A stretch of 60,000 nt of DNA from NCBI GenBank assembly GCA_002633005.1, contig NMRA01000077.1, positions 339,314 through 399,313 of the forward strand. The letters run 5' to 3'. Shown piece after piece: positions 23,608-34,959 of the stretch. The position numbers and the translations under genes are program-made. The number at the start of each line of letters is the position of its first letter. Position 1 is the stretch's first letter. Source of the DNA: Phoronis australis (taxonomy: Eukaryota; Phoronida; Phoronidae). The notes under the pieces are model-generated. The model had not been told where the DNA came from. It was given only the letters and a program-made list of their open reading frames with translations, and made no database searches.

Positions 23608-23891
23608 GTAAGAGTGAGGCAATGGCCATCAGAGTTAATGATACCGGTAATCAGGGTTCATAAAATATAAATATCTGAAAAGTAGCAGGGATTCCCTTGG
23701 GTTAGTCACCCTCACTAAGAAATCATGTCCATGCCATTCTGACAGCATGGTGTGAAGGGCCTCTGTTCAATATTTATTAAGAATGAGTAAACTCAAGGAG
23801 TTTTAAGTCCATAAAAGATTTCATTTTGACTCGTCTGTTCTTAATGTTCTTGTGATTATGGTTGCTGAAAATGTTACTGTTCTACCACCAG

Positions 23892-23985
23892 GTGGCGAGT
23901 GTGTGCCAGCCACAGACTGCCCATGCTATCATGATAAGAAGGAATATCCAGAAGGAATGGTCATCACAAACAACTGCCAACAGTG
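23892..23985 (+). CDS. Exon 21: TIL-3 end and start of E3
   Basis: 94 nt, phase 1-2. GGECVPATDCPCYHDKKEYP, then GMVITNNCQQ. The split codon becomes Cys with exon 22 (CQQCKC). Donor gtgagc. Confidence 0.9.
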
Positions 23986-24743
23986 GTGAGCATGTCAGAC
24001 ATCCTTGCGTGCTTCAGTCTTAGCAAAAGCTGCTATGCACTACCCTCTAAAAATAATTTTATTTAGATCACTTAATATCATTTTATTTATCAAAGTTACC
24101 TCAGTCTCCATATTGTATTCCTGACTTTTTTAACCTTGCAACCCCAAGGCTTGTTACTCTTGAATTGTTGCGTGAAAATGGTAGATGTTCCCATGGAAAC
24201 ATGTCATTGTTGAAACAATTTCTTGGTTGTATTCCAACAATGATCAAGAAATTGGGGGCAATTACATTTTTTTAAAGAAATTGGTTGCTGAACATAGCCA
24301 ACATTTTGGTCAATTCTTATAAAACTTGCGAATAATCTCACTTACAAACTTTGGGTTTTTTCCTAGAAGTAATTGATGTCTGTTCCTGGTTGTGGCTGTG
24401 TGACAGTGGATATCTTACTTTCAAAAACGCGTAACTTGATGTGAGCATGGCACTCCAAATTAAATAAATTTTGTATTGCTAATAATGGCAAAATGGCTTC
24501 AAATGAGATCTGAACTTGCTATTAGTAGAACAGAGTACTCAAATGAAAATTATTGTCTTACTGACAAGATTATTTATATCAGTTAATAAAAAGGTTATTA
24601 ATAAAGGAAGCAAGTAAAAATATATGCATTATTATTTAACTTTAATGTCTTTTGAATTGACTTTGCACATTTTTACGTTTTAGATTTTCCAATAGCGTTT
24701 TCATTCTCTAAAACTTAGTCATTTGTTATGTTTGTTCCAACAG

Positions 24744-24907
24744 CAAGTGCACCAGTGGTCAGTTTGTGTGCACAGGTGTTTCCTGTCCACCACTCACCTG
24801 TACAGCCACACAGTTTATGTGTGCCAACAAGAAGCAGTGTATTCCTCTGGAGCATAAGTGCAATGGTGAGGTGGACTGTGACGACACTTCAGATGAAGTG
24901 GGTTGTG
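24744..24907 (+). CDS. Exon 22: end of E3 and LDLa repeat 1
   Basis: 164 nt, phase 2-1. [15 protein letters not shown] closes E3. LDLa 1 follows: [20 protein letters not shown] and [16 protein letters not shown], with the complete calcium-binding C.G..DC.D.SDE..C signature. The shared exon places the LDLa array directly on D3, as in SCO-spondin. Confidence 0.93.
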
Positions 24908-26192
24908 GTAAGTTATATTATGTGTGCTATACTAGTGTAGAGTTCATCAACTTAATGTTTTGTTTCATGTGACATGACTGCGTGGCCTGCTATATTCAGC
25001 TGGGAGCTTGGAAATCTGGATTCAATGAACTTAGGTTAGCTGGTGATGACATCTGACATGGGAATAGTTATGAGAAGGTATAAAATCGCCTGACTTTTTG
25101 GGTACGTAAGAAGAGACCCTGATTTTTCACGATTCGTAGCAAAAGCAGACTGAATTTATGGATTTTGATTGTTCAGACTTGATTAACGTACTTCATTTGT
25201 AGATTCTATAAATTCTAAAACTTTAATTGCCTAAAATTATTAATGTAATCTACCAAATTCGTTACCTGTTACTGATTCTGACCACAAATGGGTCGATGAT
25301 TGTTTTGCAGCAGACACAGTGAAGTAGTTGTTCTTTTTTCTGATGGTGGTGATGTTCTTTTTTCCCCACGTGGAGTAATAAGTCATGACATGATTAATAG
25401 GAGCTGCGGCACCTAGTCAATCAAAAAGATGACCAAGGTTTTAGTATACTTAAAAATCAAAAAAATTTATCGCAATCTTGCCTGTGGTATGCGATGAGCT
25501 ATGTTGCAGAGTAAAAAAGACGTGGATTATTGAATAATCAAAAAAATGCTTAAGGTGTGTACATAAAAGTGCCCAGAGTGAAAAGAACTACAAAGGAGTG
25601 ATGAGAAAAATGTCTGAAATGTCTAACAGACATTGGATAAAATTGGAAAACCATTTAATCCCAGGATGAAGGGTGAGACACTTAATGTGGAAAAATACAG
25701 TATGTCTTGAATGAAACAAGAGAGATGGCTGAATAAGGTAGGCTACGCTGAAGTGACACAAAGGAGAACTGATTGACCAGTGCGATAACATGTAAGCAGG
25801 TGTTAATGCAGGATGGCTGTAATAACAATGAGTATTGCAGAATATTCCCTAAGGGTGGATATAAAATGGAAAAGACCTTGAGCAAAATTATCAAGATAAA
25901 TGCATTTAACAAATTTAAATTTAAGTTGTCGATTGATCACTCAAATATGGATTGATAGTGAATGGCCACAGTGAAGGTAAGAAATGTAATCTTCGATATA
26001 TACGTCTGTACAGTTTTAATTTTGTACATTATAACATCATTGGGACAATGACGAATAATATGATGCATGAATGTGATTATAACAGATAATTAATTGCTTA
26101 GTAACATGTAAAGGCATTTCAGTTAGTTGTTATTCAAAGTGAACCCTGGATGAACAAAAATTTGCTCAAGTTGTGTTGTATATCATCTTCAG

Positions 26193-26321
26193 TGTGCAAG
26201 CCAGACCAGTGGAAGTGTCCTCGGTCGGGCAAGTGTATTGATGCCAGTCTCAAGTGTGACAGGGTTATCAACTGTAACCTTGGAGATCTGACGGACGACT
26301 CAGATGAAACTTATGATTGTA
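26193..26321 (+). CDS. Exon 23: LDLa repeat 2
   Basis: 129 nt, phase 1-1. CKPDQWKCPRSGKCIDASLK, then CDRVINCNLGDLTDDSDE. The loop between the Cys pair and DSDE is extended by several residues compared with a standard LDLa; the acidic ligands remain. Confidence 0.9.
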
Positions 26322-26905
26322 GTAAGTTATTCACCATGATATCTTTGGAATTTGAGTTATTGTGAGTTGCAGTCTGAAAAATGAACAAATACTCTTGTGA
26401 TCAAACACATTCAATAAAAGATCTGATTGTTGAAAGCTAAATGTGATTATTTAAGAAATAGAAGGTGTCTTCAAATGTTTTTAAACCTGAAAGATAATTT
26501 GTAGGTGTAGAAAAGTTATTTTTTGGTAGTTTTACCTTTAAATTTAATTGTCATTTCTGTATTGTAGTTGCTTTTGTTTTTCTTGCCACAAAATGCTCTA
26601 TGGGTAATCATTAGAAAGGACTGTCTGGGGGCAGGATGGTACTATGTAAAATTTTCACAGATGTTTGACCCAGAGAAGCTAATTATTCTCATAGACCTTA
26701 GGGGTCCTGTTCACAATTTGAAACAAAATGAAAGAGCTTGGCCATTAAAAAGTCAACATTTAATGACAGGTGTCTAAAATAACAAAAATACTGTCTTAAG
26801 AAAGATCCTCATGTCTCAAATGAATATAATTTCGACATTTTTAACAAGTTCCATTGTCCAAATTGAAGAGCCTTTGTGAAATGTTTACCATTGTTTCTTT
26901 ACCAG

Positions 26906-27046
26906 GCTCAGTCATGCCTTGTGGTGCACAGTTCTTCCAGTGTAATGTCACCAAGAAATGCATCCCATTGGCTCACGTCTGTGATGGCGGCTATGATTGT
27001 GGAGAGGGAGATAACTCTGATGAAGACAAAGCTGGAGCCTGCAAAG
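26906..27046 (+). CDS. Exon 24: LDLa repeat 3
   Basis: 141 nt, phase 1-1. PCGAQFFQCNVTKKCIPLAH then CDGGYDCGEGDNSDE and GAC. The NVT sequon is a possible N-glycosylation site. The donor gtctat is weaker than its neighbours but keeps phase and domain end. Confidence 0.9.
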
Positions 27047-27172
27047 GTCTATAAAAGCTCATTTAATGAACTGTTTACTGTATGCTATGCTATATTTCAA
27101 ACTGTATTTTATCCAAAGTGTTTTACATGTTACGTTTTCAACAATGAATTGTCAGTCAGAAGTTGTTGTATT

Positions 27173-27298
27173 GGCTTATACTGCCCTCTACATGTGGCAC
27201 ATACATTAAAGTGTTGCTTATACTGCCCTCTACATGTGGCGCATACATTAAAGTGTTGCTTATACTGCCCTCTACATGTGGCGCATACATTAAAGTGT
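27173..27298. repeat. 42-bp minisatellite, 3 copies
   Basis: Units starting CTTATACTGCCCTCTACATG repeat at 27175, 27217 and 27259 in the intron between LDLa 3 and 4. Since 42 is a multiple of three, a long frame reads through it, but it is intronic. Confidence 0.93.
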
Positions 27299-27553
27299 TG
27301 ATTCTGTCTAGGTATACTAGTTATTAAGCATTTTCTAGGAGAGCAAAAGTTGTGAAAGGAAAAGTTTGAAAAAACTTATTTACATGATAATTATACTCTA
27401 TAAAATTGAGGAAATTCTCTGGAATATGTAACAATACCATTTATTGTGGGAAATATTACTCAAAGTTGAATTTTCATAATTGGCTGATTTTAAGATTTGT
27501 GAACTGCTGTTCAATACTCTGTGATCTGTGAATGTAATATTTTATTTTTTTAG

Positions 27554-27667
27554 ACTGTAAATACATGACCATGTGTGGCAACAATGTGGATTGTATTCCC
27601 TCCTCAAAAGTGTGTGACCGTCACATTGACTGTCTGGATGGTAGTGATGAGAAGAATTGTTACAAAG
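27554..27667 (+). CDS. Exon 25: LDLa repeat 4
   Basis: 114 nt, phase 1-1. [20 protein letters not shown] then [16 protein letters not shown], with intact calcium ligands. It is the last LDLa before the linker/module region. Donor gtgaga. Confidence 0.93.
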
Positions 27668-27748
27668 GTGAGACAGTTTTGGTACTAGTACGTGTATAGT
27701 ATGCAAATGGTAGTAATAACAAATAACTTTGAACTTGACTATTAAATG

Positions 27749-27835
27749 TAGATTATTACATGGCGAAGTCGTTATACCCCGTAATCTAGAGCCCGAGTGG
27801 ATTTTGGATAACGACTGAGAACATGTAATAATCTA
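27749..27835. mobile_element. Small foldback element, 14-bp terminal inverted repeats
   Basis: TAGATTATTACATG at the left is perfectly inverted at the right (CATGTAATAATCTA). An inner pair, GTCGTTAT/ATAACGAC, extends the hairpin. 87 bp, non-coding, MITE-like. Confidence 0.65.
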
Positions 27836-28362
27836 TTTATACCACATACTGAACGATGAAAACTGCAATGAATCGATCTACCTTTCTCGATATGCCTCGG
27901 CTTTTGCAACTACTTTCTATGTCAGAGGCCTTGGGTCAGAGGTTGGGACCTTTTAAGAAACACCAAGTTTTTCGTGTTAAAATGAATACTTCTTACTTAA
28001 AGTCAAATAAAAATTGAAACAAAATAGAAATAAAGTAAATGTAAAACAATTTTTAAGCAACTAGTGTAGCTTAAGCTTCTACCATGAAAATATCGTCTGC
28101 TAAAGTATGTTACCAATGGTTGCAGAGTATAATGTACTATTCAAAGGATTCCAGTGACACGATACCCGCACTCAAATTGGAGATCGGTGATTTACAAGTG
28201 AGAGAAAATGACAAATAAATTTTACTGAATTAGAGATGTCGGTTATTGAAGTTGTGCGTCTTATTTTTTATAGCATACAAATGTCGGTACCATACCGTTT
28301 TATAAACATGCTATTGTTGCGCGTGCTCATTTAAGTATTCTATTTTCACATTCGACGACGTC

Positions 28363-28445
28363 AGCTGCTGCGTGGTGCAGTGGTAAAGTCGACGGCTCAA
28401 AAGTCTTGCGAAGCAGTTTTGAAACTGGCCTCGATTTCCCACCAA
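28363..28445 (+). repeat. tRNA-derived SINE-like head
   Basis: GTGGTGCAGTGGTAAAG resembles a Pol III A box of a tRNA, and about 45 bp later GTTTTGAAACTGGCC resembles a decayed B box. It does not fold as a good tRNA by eye, so it is called as a SINE fragment, not a tRNA gene. Confidence 0.4.
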
Positions 28446-29286
28446 AATGTTATTTAATGGTGTTAAATAACAAATTGGGTTACTTAACGGTTGTGTTGGC
28501 CATTCGAAGCTGATAATGTGGTATAAAGAACCATATTTCATTTTTTCACTTGTTGAGAACATAGAACTAGCTTACCAAATGAAAGATATCATAAAAGTAT
28601 GAACAACCCTGTACATATATTTATATTTGTATATTTTATGTGTTTTCTACTACATGAACAATTTCATAGAATTTCCAATTCAGTAATTTTCAGCTGTGGT
28701 GGCCATTTTGTTGGTGCACCACCAGAAAGTCATTAAGAATAGTTAAATTCTGGTTAATTATGAAAAAATTGGAAGTCATGTTGAAAGAGCATTTTTGGTG
28801 AATAAGTTCGACTTAATTTTATGGAATAATTTATCGTAAGTGCAAAGCCAAGATTTGCCTTGAGGGAGATAGGTCGCCACACTTGGACTACTTGAAACTC
28901 TTGTAATCAATCTTACTGTTTTACTAGTGTAGAGACTAGACTGCTGGTCTCATTCATTGTGTAATCTGATTAGATGAGAGGAGTTATATAGTGCTCACTT
29001 GAAGTCAAACTGAGCAATATCTCCTTTAGTCAGTTTAACCATGTGGTCACTATTACATTGCCACATAATCTTTTCTCAGAGTTATTAACTGCTGAATGCT
29101 TTGAGAAAACTAATAAAAAACTTGCTTTAACCTTTTAGATCTAGTATATAATACAATAATATGGCCGTGTACTCTCCAAGGAAGGCTATAACTATTTGTA
29201 ATTATCCCTTTTGTGTTATTGAAAAATAGGCTTCATTGCCTTCAGTTATCTCATCAAGTCTCGCAAGTGTTAATATCACGCAATGT

Positions 29287-29471
29287 CTATTTCACCAACC
29301 CTGCATAATTAAAATCGCCATACATGTTATTTCACCAACCCTGCATAATTAAAATCGCCATACATGTTATTTCACCAACCCTGCATAATTAAAATCGCCA
29401 TACATGTTATTTCACCAACCCTGCATAATTAAAATCGCCATACATGTTATTTCACCAACCCTGCATAATTA
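29287..29471. repeat. 40-bp minisatellite, 5 copies, ending at an N
   Basis: Units containing TTTCACCAACCCTGCATAAT start at 29291, 29331, 29371, 29411 and 29451. The last copy is cut by the N at 29472, next to a coding exon, so copy number and the exon edge are probably not correctly assembled. Confidence 0.95.
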
Positions 29472-29472
29472 N
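29472..29472. other. Single N at tandem repeat/exon junction
   Basis: The N lies between the fifth 40-bp unit and the linker exon. Missing sequence here probably includes the true acceptor of exon 26. Confidence 0.75.
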
Positions 29473-29571
29473 AGGAAGTTCCTGGGTTCCTGGTGGTGCC
29501 TACGACGACCAATGCAACGACGTCAAGGCCAGGATCAACATTGCCCGGTGTGGTGCCTGAAAAACAGACAG
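29473..29571 (+). CDS. Exon 26: Thr/Pro linker 1 (5' end damaged by N)
   Basis: In the frame that ends in phase 1 at donor gtaaaa it encodes EVPGFLVVPTTTNATTSRPG then STLPGVVPEKQT, a mucin-like linker. An AG directly after the N gives the wrong phase and an in-frame stop, so the real 5' boundary is not present. First linker after the LDLa array. Confidence 0.65.
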
Positions 29572-29930
29572 GTAAAACTACAGTCACATATATTGGTAAT
29601 GGTATAGTAATAATGTTACTGTTTTTGTATTAATTTTAAGTGATATCATAACCTTAATTGGTCAGATTACGCGCCTGTCCTTACCTTCATCACTGCAACT
29701 CGTTGTATCAGGTTATGTAGGGTGCCTCATGGAAAGATATTTCAGAACAAGCCAATGTTGTCAAATTAGAAATAGAATAAAGCTGAAGCAATCAATGATA
29801 TCCATCTTGGCATATTTAAAATGTTGCATCTAAAGTGAATTTCAGACAAAAGGAAATGTTTTCAATACTGGTGCTATGCTATATGATACATATTCATATG
29901 CATATACATATAATATAATTATCTCTTTAG

Positions 29931-30199
29931 CTGAACCATGCGAGGAGCACACATTGAGAGCCTCCAGTGCTGACCTGGACGTGATGTCATCCACCAACTC
30001 GGATGAGGCTCGCAAGGCTCTTGATGGGTCCAACGACAAGTGGTCGCCTCTGCCATTTGACACGACACCAGTATTGATTGCCCAGATCCGGTCTCCAGGC
30101 TCCATCACCCTGATGCAGGTCAAGTTCAAAGTCAGGGGTGTGGAGAGTATCCAGATGAGGTTCCTGGATAATAACCGTGTACCTGTCAGGTCCAACTTG
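29931..30199 (+). CDS. Exon 27: beta module M1, first exon
   Basis: 269 nt, phase 1-0. AEPCEEHTLRASSADLDVMS, then ARKALDGSNDKWSPL, later ITLMQVKFKVRGVES. The A.DG...W.P segment resembles F5/8-type C (discoidin) domains. The Cys near the start pairs in pattern with the one near the end of exon 28. The family assignment is an inference; the repeated architecture is seen directly. Confidence 0.82.
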
Positions 30200-31218
30200 G
30201 TGAGTAGCAAGGCTGGACTTAATGCGATATTACATTGTGCGTGTAGCTATTGAATGTGCACTTTGTTTGAGATGGAGGCACCAGGTGTGAACTCAAACTC
30301 AAACTAAGAGTTTTTGATTGCTGTACAATTACAGAACTTCACTGTGAAATTGAGCAGCATTTAATTTTGTGCTCTGTCAAAGTATATGTGATTGTAGAAC
30401 TGTGTCATTTGAAGAATATTTCGTTTGAAGAATGTTCAAATTAAGATCCTTTTTTCAGAGCTGGGTTCATCACATTTGCTCAGAATTGTAAATGAGTACA
30501 GAATAAATAGAATTGATCATTTCAGGTCTTAGATAATTGATAAATAATAAACACATTTGCTGAATTATAATCACGTGTTCCATAACTTTTTGTCAGTAAT
30601 GCATTCGAATTTGAAATGTTGAATTTTCAAACTGGTTCAATGGCTAATGTTTAGGACCTTATCATTTGACCTGTCTGCGTATTTTGTCAAATATCTAAAA
30701 ATTACTACTAGATTTAATCCTGTTAAAGCACAGATTTTCTGAAAGTAGAAAGTTTGTGGAATTTGATATTTGAGTTTTTTCTAATCTGCCATTAATTACA
30801 TCATGTGCCCATGTCTTTTTACTAAAATTTAATAAAAGGAAATGTACATTAATAGCAAAACAACAGTACCAATAACACTAATCAAATTTTATTTCATATA
30901 AGTCTTCAAGATGAGATCTCAGAAACGCTGTTGCATTTTTATGAAATATTTCATTTTTGTTTTGTACAATATTCTTTAAAATTATTCTCATGAAAGAAAA
31001 AATGAAACATTTTAAAAACAATTCCAACAGCGTTTTGGATAACGGTGCATATATTATCTGAATCCAATCAGCCATTTTTGAGATATGATGTTTCGAAGTT
31101 AGCCAGATTTGGACATTTTCTTAATTTATGCTTTTCTTTCACTGAAAGTTTTTTATGTCACAGTTTTGTACCATTCAAGTTATTGACTGATATTAATCAT
31201 TATTGACATCCTCTCTAG

Positions 31219-31387
31219 ACCATCGATGTGCCTAACCCTGAGACTCTAAGTGAGGTGGATACAGGATCACTAGTCAGTAACGCGGGCCCACTACAGGCTA
31301 GTATTGTAGAGATAATCATGGCGAGAACGGCCGAGGTGACTCCGGAGATTCAGAATCTTCAAGTCAAAGTCTGCTACAAACCTACAG
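31219..31387 (+). CDS. Exon 28: beta module M1, second exon
   Basis: 169 nt, phase 0-1. TIDVPNPETLSEVDTGSLVS, then ASIVEIIMAR, ending NLQVKVCYKPT. The terminal V.VCY.P is the closing strand with the second module Cys. Confidence 0.85.
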
Positions 31388-31957
31388 GTACATGGTTTAT
31401 AGTGAAATAGTTGTGAAAATGATTGTTTCCAGGCTATAGCCAAAAGTTAGAAATTTATCTTTATATGGATTGAACAACTTTTGGTTAGTTTTCTAAAGGC
31501 AATGAGCTTAATGACTTCTCTTAAGTCATGCTTCCATAGAAAATCAAATTGTTTCAAAAGTCATTAAGTCTACCAATGCCTGATATCAGGTGATATGAAC
31601 ATATTTTCGGCATGAAGACTTTACTCTCACATGGAAAGTGGTTCTGTGAACTGCGGTAAGAGAGAGATCTTTGCTGTCCTAGTTTGAACAGGTTTTGAAT
31701 CAATCTTGTTCGTGCTGATGTCCACATTGACTGATCCAAATCACAGCTTTTTCAGTTGTGAAATGAAACGTCCATTCTGGAGTCATTTGTGTGGCATTGC
31801 GTAATATATCCTTGTATGAGGTTGCATGGAACAGTAGTGTTTGTGTCTTTTGTTATGGTGTTGTAAATTATATTGAGTGTTTTATTGAATTATATTGTTC
31901 CACTTTGTAGTCAGTTAAATTGTATTTATTTTCAACTGCGAGGCTTGAAATCTAATC

Positions 31958-33256
31958 TCTGTACTTGAAACGAACTCGAAATTATTTTTGTCAATTTCTC
32001 TGTTACTTTTTTGCAAACTCAAGATAAGTGATTATCAGACTGTGCTCAAATATATTGTAGTGTACGCATATGTGTTTCTAGTCCAAGTTTGCACTTGACG
32101 ACCCTCATATTCTTGCTACAAACTTGAGTAAAAACTCGAAATTTTGAGTTCAAATTTTTAGCCTTAATGCAAAATAGGACTAAAACATTATCCACGTAAG
32201 TCATTAATATGTACTTGAGCATAGAATAATAGACACTTATCTTGAGTTCACACCAAAGTAGAAGTTACCCTATCGATGATCACGAGGCAGCGATGCATCA
32301 GTCAGCGAGTTTTCTCCCCTGGGATTTCCCCACAATTTTCTGAAAAAGGATTTTGTGGGAAGTCTGCCATAGGTTACAGATACGTCGCAGAGCGTAACTT
32401 TGGTGAATCCTAGCTTTTGATTTCACCCATTTTGGAGACTGGGTTTCAAGTGCCTTAGGCTACAATAAGCTTCCCCCCTCCCGAAACGATTTTTTTCTAA
32501 GTGCCCTGGGCGCTTATTAGGGTGAATATGGTAAGTGAGATACCATTTATGTTCGACACCTGGACTTGCCAAAAATCATGAGTTGCAAGCTCATTTCCAG
32601 AAGACTGAAGGCTGGCGCTAATAGGTCATTTGTTGTGACCAGAATAGTGGTACCATGCAATGTAAGAGAATGGTAGTATTGTAATATTGCTCATGTCCAT
32701 TGGAAGCAGAGAGGATGACGGAGTTGATTGTCTGAGTGAAGAAGGATTGGGTGGTGAGGGACGAATCAGTGAGACAGAAGAGAGGCCCAAGGTGTTGTGG
32801 GATAAATGGAGGTTGGCTGACTAGTTTGAAAGGGGACAATAGCTAGCCTGGGAAGGTGTGTGCAGGGTGACAGGGGAGGAATCTTGGTGAGGATGATGCC
32901 TGAAGATGAGACAACAAAATCGGAGTAGGGAAGGTGTGAAGGGAAGGGAAGGGACCCGCTTAGTGAGATGCAGAGATCTCTTGGTGATTTGAAGGATTTA
33001 TTTGATGGTGCTTCAAATTTTCTCATTGGCATATTTTATCTTCTTTCAAATTTCAGGCAATACATTACCACCAGTGGAACCTATCCCAACTACAACAATA
33101 AAGCCAATAACTAGAACGCCATCATTGCTAACCGAAGAAGAAAAAAGTGAGCAATTATCTGCCGTTTTTTACATCTGTTTTATCTCTTTGGATTACCACC
33201 AAGTTTACTTTATTGTTCAGTTGCTGTCCCCTCTTGAAAATGCATGACTTTGAAAC
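31958..33256. repeat. Duplicated block, copy A (contains linker exon 29A)
   Basis: About 1.3 kb (TCTGTACTTGAAAC to GACTTTGAAAC) repeated almost identically at 33258-34570, with an N between. It contains intron sequence and one linker exon. Confidence 0.9.
33057..33146 (+). CDS. Exon 29A: Thr/Pro linker 2 (first copy)
   Basis: 90 nt, phase 1-1 (acceptor aaatttcag, donor gtgagc). GNTLPPVEPIPTTTIKPITR then TPSLLTEEEK. It encodes the same protein as the second copy. With 90 nt in phase 1-1, one or both could be spliced in frame. Confidence 0.75.
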
Positions 33257-33257
33257 N
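33257..33257. other. Single N at a duplication junction
   Basis: The N sits exactly between the end of copy A (TTTGAAAC) and the start of copy B (TCTGTACTTG). Same pattern as at 13289. Confidence 0.8.
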
Positions 33258-34570
33258 TCTGTACTTGAAACTAACTTGAAATTATTTTTGTCAATTTCTC
33301 TGTTACTTTTTTGCAAACTCAAGATAAGTGATTATCAGACTGTGCTCAAGTATATTGTAGTGTACGCATATGAATTTCTACTCCAAGTTTGCACTTGGCG
33401 ACTCTCATATTCGTGCTACAAACTCTAGTAAAAACTCGAAATTTTGAGTTCAAACTTTTAGCCTTAATGTTGGGTTTATAAACTGCAAACTAGGACTGAA
33501 ACATTATCCATGTAAGTAATTAATATGTACTCAAGCATAGAATAACAGACACTTATCTCGAGTTCACACCAAAGCAGAAGTTACCCTATCGATGATCGCG
33601 AGGCAGCGATGCATCAGTCAGCGAGTTTTCTCCCCTGGGATTTCACCACGATTTTCTGAAAAAGGATTTTGTGGGAAGTCTGCCTTAGGTTACAGAGGCG
33701 TCGCAGAGCGTAACTTTGGTGAATCCTAGCTTCCGATTTCACCCATTTCGGAGACTGTCTTTCAAATGCCTTAGGCTACAATAAGCTTCCCCCTCCCGAA
33801 ACGATTTTTTTCTAAGTGCCCTGGGTGCTTATTAGGGTGAATACGGTAAGTGAAATACCATTTATGTTCGACACCTGGACTAGCCAAAAATCATGCGTTA
33901 CAAGCTCATTTCCAGAAGACTGAAAGCTGGCGCTAATAGGTCATTTGTTGTGACCAGAATAGTGGTACCATGCAATGTAAGAGAATGGTAGTATTGTAAT
34001 ATTGCTCATATCCATTGGAAGCAGAGAGGATGACAGAGTTGAGTGTCTGAGTGAAGAAGGACGGGGTGATGAGGGATGAATCATTAAGACAGAAGAGAGG
34101 CCCAAGGTGTTGTGGGATAAATGGAGGTTGGCTGACTAGTTTGAACGGGGACAATAGCTAGCCTGGGATGGTGTGTGCAGGGTGACGGGAGGAATCTTGG
34201 TGAGGATGATGCCTGAAGATGAGACAACAAAATCAGAGTAGGGAAGGTGTGAAGGGAAGGGAAGGGACCTGCTTAGTGAGACGCTGAGATCTCTTGGTGA
34301 TTTGAAGGATTTACTTGATGGTGCTTCAAATTTTCTCATTGGCATATTTTATCTTCTTTCAAATTTCAGGCAATACATTACCACCAGTGGAACCTATCCC
34401 AACTACAACAATAAAGCCAATAACTAGAACGCCATCATTGCTAACCGAGGAAGAAAAAAGTGAGCAATTATCTGCCGTTTTGTAAATCTGTTTTATCTCT
34501 TTGGATTACCACCAAGTTTACTTTATTGTTCAGTTGCTGTCCTCTTTTGAAAATGCATGACTTTGAAACA
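33258..34570. repeat. Duplicated block, copy B (contains linker exon 29B)
   Basis: Second copy of the 1.3-kb block, with small substitutions and indels of allelic or recent-duplicate scale. Sequence unique to this side resumes after TTTGAAACACATAGC. Confidence 0.9.
34370..34459 (+). CDS. Exon 29B: Thr/Pro linker 2 (second copy)
   Basis: 90 nt, phase 1-1. Same translation as exon 29A (one silent GAA/GAG change seen). Probably the same exon represented twice. Confidence 0.75.
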
Positions 34571-34705
34571 CATAGCATTACGAAATTTTTGTTACTGTGT
34601 CATGGTTTGCTCTTGAGAAATTTTTGCATTATATGTCATGCAGTTGCGGACATTATCTGATGCAGATGTCATCTTAATACAATGCGTGTGTCATCTGTTT
34701 TGTAG

Positions 34706-34959
34706 TTTGTCTCGAGTCAATGCGTGAAGTCCCGGTTAACAAACTTGCTGTCTCCTCATCATCAAGCACTGAAGATGCTGCCAAAGCCCTGCGGGAAAAT
34801 GGTGGTTCGTGGTCGCCAGACGTCTTGGGTAGAGTTGTGCGCTACAAGATCCGCGTACGTGACAACATTGTGCGTGTGATGCTAGTGAACTTGACGGTGG
34901 AGAATGCAACTATGGTTGATGTCACCATTAAGGACAAATCTCGTTTTATCACTCAGGCA
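34706..34959 (+). CDS. Exon 30: beta module M2, first exon
   Basis: 254 nt, phase 1-0. CLESMREVPVNKLAVSSSSS, then AAKALRENGGSWSPDVLG, then VRVMLVNLTVENATMVDVTI. It shares with M1 the A.KAL...WSP core. Two N-glycosylation sequons (NLT, NAT). Confidence 0.85.

Noticed and set aside
26876-27301. 141-aa frame with CCLYCPLHVAHTLK repeats
   Set aside because: It is the wrong frame of the LDLa 3 exon running on into a 42-bp intronic minisatellite.
32618-34345. Minus-strand frames duplicated in both 1.3-kb blocks
   Set aside because: Not homologous to anything I recognise; they lie in intron sequence and are duplicated with the block, so repetition is not evidence of coding.
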